Assembly (NCBI RefSeq): GCF_035984415.1
Contig: NZ_CP130720.1
Span: 3,906,001-3,970,000 of the forward strand
Reading direction: 5' to 3'
Length of the DNA: 64,000 nucleotides
From: Streptomyces sp. NBC_01296
GTDB lineage: Bacteria > Actinomycetota > Actinomycetes > Streptomycetales > Streptomycetaceae
Positions within the stretch are counted from its first letter, which is position 1, and each line of letters starts with the position of its first letter. Both the position numbers and the translations under genes were made by a program. Below the pieces are notes generated by a model, which had not been told where the DNA came from, ran no database searches, and saw only the letters and a program-made list of their open reading frames with translations. This document shows positions 17,582 to 24,060 of the stretch, piece after piece.

Positions 17582-18598
17582 ATGGGAAGGCGGACGATCA
17601 CCGTGCACCATGTGCGCGCCGTGCTCGCGGGGGCGGCGCGCAGCGGCATCGACACCGTGCCGCTGCTCCAGGAGGCGCAGATCCCGCCGCTGCTGCTCGG
17701 CGACGACCGGGCGCGGATCACGCCGGCGCAGTTCGCCCGGCTGTTCCGGGCGTTGTACCGGACGACGCAGGACGAGTTCCTGGGGCTGTCCGCGGTGCCG
17801 AGCCGCCCGGGCACGTTCGCGATGATGTGCTGCGCCTCGCTCGGCTGCCGGGACCTCGGCGCGGCCGTGGAGCGGGCCGCGACGTTCTACGGCCTCTTCC
17901 CGGGCGGCCCCGAGCTGGCCCTCGAAGTGAGCGGCGGCGAGGCGCGGTTCACCGTGCACAACGATTTCGCGCGGGACGAGGAGCGCTTCCTGACCGAGTG
18001 CGTGCTCGCCATCTGGCACCGGTTGAGCAGTTGGCTGATCGGGCGGCGCATCCCGCTCGCGTACGCCGCGTTCGCGTACCCTCCGCCGCCGCACGAGGCC
18101 GAGTACGCGATCCTCTTCGACTGTCCGGTCCGCTTCGGGGCGGACCGTACGGGCGCGGCCTTCGACGCGCACTGGCTGGCCGCACCGCTCGTACGGGACG
18201 AGGCCGCGCTGGACGCGATGCTGCGCCGGGCGCCCTTCGACCTGCTGTCGCGGCCGGAGTACGGGACGACGGTCGCGGAGCAGGTCCGCCGGGCCCTGAC
18301 ACGGCAGTTGCGCAGCTCTCCGCGGCTGCCGGCGCTGGGGGAGGTGGCGGCGCGGCTGGCGGTGTCCCCGGCGACGCTGCGGCGCCGGCTGCGGCAGGAG
18401 GGGACCTCGTTCCAGCAGCTGAAGGACCATGTGCGGCGGGACGCGGCGATAGCGGGGCTGGCGGAGAGCGGGGAGCCGATCGCGGAACTGGCGGCCCGGC
18501 TGGGCTTCTCGGAGGACACCGCCTTCCACCGCGCGTTCCGCCGCTGGACGGGGACGACGCCGGGCGCGTACCGGATCGCGTCCGGTGGTTGGCAGTGA
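17582..18598 (+). CDS. AraC family transcriptional regulator
   Basis: A 338-residue regulator. The N-terminal part (PLLQEAQIPPLLLGDDRARI, FARLFRALYRTTQDEFLGL) is the OruR/arabinose-binding-like sensor domain, followed by two C-terminal HTH motifs (EVAARLAVSPATLRRRLRQEG and IAELAARLGFSEDTAFHRAF) and RRWTGTTPGAYR. This architecture is often tied to lipid or amino-acid catabolism. It is divergent from the acyl-CoA synthetase gene over 135 bp, so the synthetase is the best target guess. Confidence 0.88.
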   Translation: MGRRTITVHHVRAVLAGAARSGIDTVPLLQEAQIPPLLLGDDRARITPAQFARLFRALYRTTQDEFLGLSAVPSRPGTFAMMCCASLGCRDLGAAVERAATFYGLFPGGPELALEVSGGEARFTVHNDFARDEERFLTECVLAIWHRLSSWLIGRRIPLAYAAFAYPPPPHEAEYAILFDCPVRFGADRTGAAFDAHWLAAPLVRDEAALDAMLRRAPFDLLSRPEYGTTVAEQVRRALTRQLRSSPRLPALGEVAARLAVSPATLRRRLRQEGTSFQQLKDHVRRDAAIAGLAESGEPIAELAARLGFSEDTAFHRAFRRWTGTTPGAYRIASGGWQ

Positions 18599-18616
18599 AC
18601 GGCCTGCGCCGGCCGC

Positions 18617-18880
18617 CTACGGGATGCCGGCGGTCGTCTCGCAGTTGACGGCCGCGTCGGCGGTGCCCGCCTCCCCGTCGCAGAAGTCGGTGTCCGCTCC
18701 GCCGTCGAGGAAGTCGTCGGCGGGGCCGGCGAAGATCGAGTCGTCGCCGGCCTGGCTGCGGAGCCGGTCCCGGCCGCCTGCCGTGCCGGCGGTCGCGTCC
18801 CCGTCGAAGTTGGAGTTGTCGCCGAAGAGGGTGTCGTCGCCGCCCCCGCCGTCGATCTGGTCGTTTCCGGCGCACCTTCT
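18617..18880 (-). pseudogene. Remnant of an RTX-type calcium-binding protein
   Basis: The minus strand encodes an open stretch of about 88 codons with nonapeptide-like repeats (AGNDQIDGGGGDDTLFGDN, AGDDSIFAGPADDFLDGG) ending DGEAGTADAAVNCETTAGIP and a TAG at 18619-18617. GGxGxDxLx repeats bind calcium in secreted RTX proteins, and the Cys-containing tail is typical of actinobacterial family members. No start codon, signal peptide or ribosome site is visible in frame; upstream is low-complexity GGGGCCGGAC repeat DNA (18901-18930). It therefore looks like the 3' remnant of a larger gene. The rest of the 452-bp gap between 18598 and 19051 holds nothing else recognised. Confidence 0.55.
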
Positions 18881-19050
18881 CCGCCGTACGGGGGCGGGAA
18901 GGGGCCGGACGGGGCCGGACGGGGCCGAACGGGCGTGTGCGATCCGGGGTCAGGAAAGGTGAGCTGCGCGGTCAGCGACGTGCCGACCGGTCGGTCACTA
19001 CCTTCTCCTCACCTGCCCCCGCACGAGACGTTTCGTTGGGAGAGCCGCCC

Positions 19051-20238
19051 ATGCGTTTGCGAACCCCCACCCGCAGGACCGCCGTCGCCACGGCCTTGGC
19101 CGCGCTGGCCTTCTCGGCCACCGGGATCCCCGCCGCGGCCACGGCCACCGCATCCGAAGCCGGAGCCGCAGCCGCAGCCGGCCGGCCCGGCGACATCGTC
19201 GACGTCGCCGCCTCGGCCTTCCATCCGCTGCCCGGCCAGCCGACCGACACCAAGGCGTGGAAGATCCGCTACCGCTCCACCACCGCCGACGGCGCCCCGA
19301 ACACCGTCTCCGGCACCGTGATCGTCCCGCAGGACGGCCGGACGGGCCCGCGCCCGCTCGTCACGTACGCCGTCGGCACCGTCGGCATGGGCGACTCCTG
19401 CGCGCCGAGCAACAACCTCCCGTACGGCACAGCCATGGAGGCCAACCTGATCCAGCAGCTCACGCTGCGCGGCTGGGCCGTGGTCGTCACCGACTACGAG
19501 GGCCTCGGCACCCCGGGGGTCCACACCTACACCGTCGGCCCCTCGGCCGGCCGCGCCGTGCTCGATGCGGCGCGCGCCGCCGAGCGCCTCCCGGAGGCGG
19601 GCCTGGGGGCCGGCACCCCGGTCGGCATCATGGGCTACTCCCAGGGCGGCCAGGCCGGCAGCTGGGCCGCCGAGCTGCAGGGTTCGTACGCGCCCGAGCT
19701 GAAGGTGAAGGGCACGGCGACCGGCGGGGTCCCGGCCGACCTGATGAAGGTGGCCGAGTTCAACAACGGCTCGTACGGCTCCGGCCTCATCTTCATGGCG
19801 GCGGCCGGTCAGGACGCGGCGTTCCCCGAGCTCCGGCTCGACTCGTACCTCAACCCGGCGGGCAAGACCCTGGTCGCCGGCATGAAGGAGAGCTGCGTGG
19901 CGATCGACGCCATCGCCGGCTCCTTCAAGCGGATCTCCGACCTGACGACCCGCAACCCCCTCGAACAGCCGGACTGGCAGGCCCGGTTGAACCAGAGCAG
20001 GCTCGGGCGGACGGCCCCGGCCGCACCGGTGCTCCAGTACCACGCGCTCGGCGACGAGCTCATCCCGTACGCCGTCGGGCGGCAGCTGCGCTCCGAGTGG
20101 TGCACGAAGGGCGCGAACGTGGAGTGGGACACGATCTGGGTCGGGGAGCACGTCAGCGGTGTGATCACCCACTCCGTGGCGGCGGGCAACTGGCTGGCGG
20201 ACCGCTTCGCGGACCGCCCGACCCACCCGAACTGCTGA
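19051..20238 (+). CDS. Secreted lipase (LIP family)
   Basis: A 395-residue exported alpha/beta hydrolase of the secretory lipase family. A signal peptide (about 1-35, ending near AAATATASEA) precedes the catalytic domain. GIMGYSQGGQAG carries the nucleophile Ser and GEHVSGVITHSVA the likely catalytic His; TDYEGLGTPGVHTY and PVLQYHALGDELIPY are family blocks. The cysteine pairs fit an extracellular enzyme. It probably releases fatty acids from lipids, which the nearby acyl-CoA synthetases could activate, though they are separate transcription units. Confidence 0.9.
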   Translation: MRLRTPTRRTAVATALAALAFSATGIPAAATATASEAGAAAAAGRPGDIVDVAASAFHPLPGQPTDTKAWKIRYRSTTADGAPNTVSGTVIVPQDGRTGPRPLVTYAVGTVGMGDSCAPSNNLPYGTAMEANLIQQLTLRGWAVVVTDYEGLGTPGVHTYTVGPSAGRAVLDAARAAERLPEAGLGAGTPVGIMGYSQGGQAGSWAAELQGSYAPELKVKGTATGGVPADLMKVAEFNNGSYGSGLIFMAAAGQDAAFPELRLDSYLNPAGKTLVAGMKESCVAIDAIAGSFKRISDLTTRNPLEQPDWQARLNQSRLGRTAPAAPVLQYHALGDELIPYAVGRQLRSEWCTKGANVEWDTIWVGEHVSGVITHSVAAGNWLADRFADRPTHPNC

Positions 20239-20249
20239 CGGACGGACCG

Positions 20250-20318
20250 GGAACGCCGAGACCCCAGGCCCCAGAGCCCAGGCCCCGGGACTCAGAGGCC
20301 TGGGGTCTCGGCGTTCCG
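20250..20318. terminator. 21-bp perfect inverted repeat terminator overlapping marR coding end
   Basis: Arms 20250-20270 and 20298-20318 are exact complements with a 27-base loop that can fold further (GGCC repeats). It lies between the convergent lipase and MarR genes. The right arm is inside the MarR coding sequence and encodes its last residues (NAETPGL), so coding and terminator functions share the same bases. Confidence 0.75.
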
Positions 20319-20723
20319 GATGATCCGGGTGAGCAGATCCCGTACGGCGGCCGACTCGTCCTCGGACAGCCCCTCGGCGAGCCGGGCGTCGAGCTTCGCC
20401 ACCAGCGCGTCGGCCTGGGCGAACACCTCCGTGCCGCGCTCGGTCATCCGGATCTCGATCAGCGTGCCGTGGATCGGGTGCGGGGTACGGGCGACCAGGC
20501 CGCGCGCCTCCAGCCGGCCGAGCAGGCTGTTCATCGTCTGCGGAGTCACCGAGAGCTTGCGCGCGAGCTCGGCGGCGTTGATCCCGGGGTTGTCGCTGAG
20601 CACGGCGAGCGCGCCCTGCTGCGCAGCGGTGATCCCCGCCTCGCGCACGGCGGCCTCCTTCGCGGCCTGGGTCACGCGCTCGGCCTGCTTGATGAAGACC
20701 AACAGTCGCTCGGAGTAATGCAT
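20292..20723 (-). CDS. MarR family transcriptional regulator
   Basis: A 143-residue winged-helix regulator (ITAAQQGALAVLSDNPGINA, AELARKLSVTPQTMNSLLGRL, ARTPHPIHGTLIEIRMTERG). The ATG at 20723 is 6 bases after TACACT (20735-20730), so the message is probably leaderless; the longer reading from 20747 would begin upstream of that -10. The divergent gene encodes an HbpS/GlcG-like protein and is the probable target. Its last codons form one arm of a terminator hairpin. Confidence 0.85.
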   Translation of the reverse strand: MHYSERLLVFIKQAERVTQAAKEAAVREAGITAAQQGALAVLSDNPGINAAELARKLSVTPQTMNSLLGRLEARGLVARTPHPIHGTLIEIRMTERGTEVFAQADALVAKLDARLAEGLSEDESAAVRDLLTRIIRNAETPGL

Positions 20724-20780
20724 GCGCCGAGTGTAGGAGACGGTCACCAGTTCCCGCCGAGATGACAGGCAGCTTGCGTA

Positions 20781-20816
20781 CAGCTATTCGCATGCTGTTA
20801 GCTGCATGCATACGAA
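20781..20816. promoter_or_regulatory. Inverted repeats between marR and hbpS-like genes
   Basis: CAGCTA (20781-20786) pairs with TAGCTG (20799-20804), and two copies of GCATGC (20790-20795 and 20803-20808) are themselves palindromic. The spacing is typical of a MarR dimer site of about 24 bp, in the right place to control the divergent promoters. Operator function is inferred. Confidence 0.45.
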
Positions 20817-20848
20817 CAATCCGCGGCCACCTCTGCAAGGAGCTCGAC

Positions 20849-21274
20849 ATGACTGCCGTCCGCACCCGCCCCGCCCTCAGCAACGACCTCGCACGCGCCA
20901 TCGTCGACGCCGCCCTCGCCGCGGCCCGGGAGACGGAGCTGCGGTTCGCCATCGCGGTGGTCGACGAGTCCGGCCACCTCAGCGCGTTCGCCCGGATGGA
21001 CGGCTCGGGCCTGATGACCATCCAGATCGCCCAGGACAAGGCCTACACGGCGGCCGCCTTCGGCCTGAGCACCACCGACTGGCACGAGTTCGTCCAGAAC
21101 GACGCGCAGCTGTCGGCGGGCGCCCGGACCGGTATCGACCGCCTGGTCACCTTCGGCGGCGGTCTCCCGATCGTCGTGGCCGGCCAGCTCGTCGGCGGAA
21201 TCGGCGTCTCCGGCGGCCACTGGTCGGACGATGTGAAGATCGCCGAGGCCGGCCTGACCGCCATCACCGAGTAG
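20849..21274 (+). CDS. GlcG/HbpS family (DUF336) protein
   Basis: A 141-residue protein of the heme-degrading/GlcG-HbpS fold. Typical blocks are LARAIVDAALAAARE, FAIAVVDESGHLSAFARMDG, AQDKAYTAAAFG and GLPIVVAGQLVGGIGVSGG. Streptomyces HbpS proteins bind heme and work with a two-component system, but this copy has no signal peptide and no sensor kinase nearby, so it is more like a cytoplasmic GlcG relative. AAGGAG lies upstream of the ATG. Confidence 0.85.
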   Translation: MTAVRTRPALSNDLARAIVDAALAAARETELRFAIAVVDESGHLSAFARMDGSGLMTIQIAQDKAYTAAAFGLSTTDWHEFVQNDAQLSAGARTGIDRLVTFGGGLPIVVAGQLVGGIGVSGGHWSDDVKIAEAGLTAITE

Positions 21275-21413
21275 CCTCCGCCCCCGGAACGGGTCCGGGC
21301 AGAGCCCGGGAAACGGCGAAAGGGCGGGGCGGGGAGAAGCAGCGGCACCCCACCCCCACCCCCGCCCCCGCCCTCGGCCTCGGCAAGCCGCACCCGGCAC
21401 GGGACCGGCAGGG

Positions 21414-23285
21414 TCAGGCCCTGCGGTACAGGTCCTCGATCTCCCGCTCGTGGTCCCGGGCGATGACCCCCCGCTTCAGCTTCAGCGACGGCGTCAACTG
21501 CCCCCGAGCCTCCGTGAACTCCCCCACCAGCACCGTGAACCGCCGGATCGACTCCGCCCGCGACACCAGCCGGTTCGCCTCGTCCACCGCCCGCTGGATG
21601 TCCGCCCGCAGTTCCTCGTCCCGTACCAGCTCCCTGGTCGGCACGCCCGTCTTCTTCCGCATCTGCCGCCAGTGCGCCAGCCCGTCGGGCTCCAGCGTGA
21701 TGAGCGCCACGACGTACGGCCGGTTGTCGCCGATCACCATGCACTGGCCGACCAGCGGGTGCGCCCGCAGCCAGTCCTCGAGCGGGGCCGGGGCCACGTT
21801 CTTGCCGCCGGACGTGATGATCAGGTCCTTCTTCCGCCCGGTGATCGTCAGGTACCCCTCCCCGTCCAGCTCCCCGATGTCCCCGGTGGCGAGCCAGCCC
21901 CCGGCCCCCACGCCCCCGTGAGCGGCGGTGTTCCAGTACCCCGCGAACACGTGCCGGCCCCACAGCAGCACCTCACCGTCGTCCGCGATCCGCACCGCCG
22001 TGCCCGGCAGCGGCCACCCGACCGTCCCGAGCCTCGGCCTCAGCGGCGGCGTGACGGTGCTGGCCCCGGTCGTCTCCGTGAGCCCGTACCCCTCGAAGAC
22101 CTCGATCCCGGCTCCGGTGTAGAACGCCGCGAGCCGCCGCCCGAGCGGCGAGCCGCCGCTCAGGATGTACCGCACGCGCCCGCCCAGCGCCGCCCGGATC
22201 CGCCGGTAGACGAGCGGGTCGTACAGCGCCCGCGCCGCCCGCAGGCTCACCCCCGGGGTCCGGCCCTCGACGATCTCCCCGTACCGCTGCGCGATCCGCG
22301 CCGCCCGGTCGAACGACGAGGCCCGGCCCATCCGTTCGGCCGTGGCCCGCGCGGTGTTGTAGACCTTCTCCAGCACGTACGGGATGGCCAGCAGGAACGT
22401 CGGCCGGAAGCCCGCGAGATCGGCGAGCAGGTCCTCGGTCTGGATGCTCGGCGCATGCCCGAGCTTCACCCGCGCCCGCATGCAGCCGACGGCCACCATC
22501 CGCCCGAACACGTGCGAGAGCGGCAGGAAGAGCAGCGTGGAGGCCGGGTCCGTGCTGACCGACTTGAAGACGGGATGCAGCAGCTCGACCGCGTTGTCCG
22601 CCTCTGCGAAGAAGTTGGCGTGCGTGATCACGCAGCCCTTGGGCTGCCCGGTGGTGCCGGACGTGTAGATGAGCGTGGCCACGGAGTCCGGCGTACGGAC
22701 GGACCGGCGCGCGTGCACGACCGCGTCGGGCAGATCCTCGCCGGCCTTGACCAGCCGTGCCAGCGCGCCGGTGTCGAACTCCCACAGGTGCGCCAGCCAG
22801 GGCAGGTGGGCCCGCTCGGCGCTGACGATGCGGGCCTGCGCGGTGTCCTCGACGGCGCAGGCCACGGCGCCGGAGTCCTGGATGATCCAGCGGGCCTGGA
22901 GCGCGGAGGAGGTCGGGTAGATGGGTACGGTGACCAGCCCTGCGGCCCATCCGGCGAAGTCCAGCAGGGTCCACTCGTAGGTGGTCCGGGCCATGATCGC
23001 GAGCCGGTCGCCCTCGCGCAGCCCCTCGGCGATCAGCCCCTTGGCGACGGCCATGACCTCGGCCGCGAACTCGGCGGCGGTGACGTCCCGCCAGCTCCCG
23101 TCCCGCTCCTTGCGGGCGAGCACGACCTCGCCGGGGGCCTCGCGGGCGTTCTGGAACGGGATGTCCCCGAGCGACCCGCTCCCCGGCACGCCGGCCAGCG
23201 CGGGCACCTCCACCTGCCGCACCACCCCGTCGACGACGGTCAGCACGGGCGGTACCAGCTTGGGTTCGGCTCCCACGGCTTCCAC
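21414..23285 (-). CDS. Long-chain fatty acyl-CoA synthetase, paralogue 2
   Basis: A 623-residue AMP-forming ligase of the FadD15-like type: ATLIYTSGTTGQPKGCVITH, FEGYGLTETTGAS, TGDIGELDGEGYLTITGRKK and LKLKRGVIARDHEREIEDLY. It belongs to the same subfamily as the enzyme at 15584-17446 and differs mainly in the N-terminus, which carries an extra stretch of about 35 residues before the catalytic domain. It stands alone, after a C-rich 223-bp gap. It provides acyl-CoA for beta-oxidation or lipid synthesis. Confidence 0.92.
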   Translation of the reverse strand: MEAVGAEPKLVPPVLTVVDGVVRQVEVPALAGVPGSGSLGDIPFQNAREAPGEVVLARKERDGSWRDVTAAEFAAEVMAVAKGLIAEGLREGDRLAIMARTTYEWTLLDFAGWAAGLVTVPIYPTSSALQARWIIQDSGAVACAVEDTAQARIVSAERAHLPWLAHLWEFDTGALARLVKAGEDLPDAVVHARRSVRTPDSVATLIYTSGTTGQPKGCVITHANFFAEADNAVELLHPVFKSVSTDPASTLLFLPLSHVFGRMVAVGCMRARVKLGHAPSIQTEDLLADLAGFRPTFLLAIPYVLEKVYNTARATAERMGRASSFDRAARIAQRYGEIVEGRTPGVSLRAARALYDPLVYRRIRAALGGRVRYILSGGSPLGRRLAAFYTGAGIEVFEGYGLTETTGASTVTPPLRPRLGTVGWPLPGTAVRIADDGEVLLWGRHVFAGYWNTAAHGGVGAGGWLATGDIGELDGEGYLTITGRKKDLIITSGGKNVAPAPLEDWLRAHPLVGQCMVIGDNRPYVVALITLEPDGLAHWRQMRKKTGVPTRELVRDEELRADIQRAVDEANRLVSRAESIRRFTVLVGEFTEARGQLTPSLKLKRGVIARDHEREIEDLYRRA

Positions 23286-23508
23286 GGCGCCCTCCTCGGC
23301 TCGACTCGGGGGTTACCGCCGGTAATCTATGCACCTCCACCCCAGCTGACCACCCCTCCGCCCACCCCGACCCGAACCCACCCGACACCTCCACACCACC
23401 CGCACCACCAGCAACAGCCGCTTCGCGACCCCGGAATTCCGAACAGCCCCCGGGGCAACGGCAGTTGCTGTCGGCATCTACAGTGGGCCGCCTGTGGGAG
23501 GGGTGGGT

Positions 23509-23973
23509 ATGGGGGCACAGGATCTGCCGCGCGAGTACCGGGCCGGGGGGCGGAAGGCAGCCGTTGCCCTGACCGTCCTGGGGCTCATGACCCTCGGGTG
23601 GTTGGTGGAGGCGTGGACCGAGGAGCTCATCCCCTACTGGGCGAAGCTGCTGTCGAGCGCGGTGGCGCTGTTCGTCGCGGGGATCGTCGTCACCGTCCCG
23701 CGGTCCGGGACCTCGGCGGACCGCACCGGCCTCAAGGTCAAGGGGCCCCTGCGGACGCGCCGGCTGGCCTGGTCCGAGATCCAGGACATCGAGGCCCGGC
23801 CCGTCGGCGGCGCGTCCCTCGGCGAAGGACTGGTGCCGACCGTGGTCACGTACGCCCACCGGGCCGGCGGCCGACGCCTGACGCTCCTCCACCTCAACGA
23901 CATGTACTACGACGTCGACCGCGAGGTCGGCGTCCTGCGCGCCGCCTGGACCGAGCTGCGCGACGCCGGCTGA
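23509..23973 (+). CDS. Two-pass membrane protein with bacterial PH-like domain
   Basis: A 154-residue protein. Two membrane helices (about 16-35 and 42-61) are followed by a small beta domain (GLKVKGPLRTRRLAWSEIQDIEARP, VVTYAHRAGGRRLTLLHLND) with the pattern of the actinobacterial bPH_6 PH-like domains. The function is unknown. The ATG at 23509 has GGGAGG about 9 bases upstream; the GTG at 23494 is less likely. Confidence 0.75.
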   Translation: MGAQDLPREYRAGGRKAAVALTVLGLMTLGWLVEAWTEELIPYWAKLLSSAVALFVAGIVVTVPRSGTSADRTGLKVKGPLRTRRLAWSEIQDIEARPVGGASLGEGLVPTVVTYAHRAGGRRLTLLHLNDMYYDVDREVGVLRAAWTELRDAG

Positions 23974-24060
23974 AGGGCGTGCACGAGGCCGGTCCCCACC
24001 ACGCCTCGACCTCGCACGGCTGTGCGACGATCACTCGTCGCACACCACCCTGGGGGGTTC

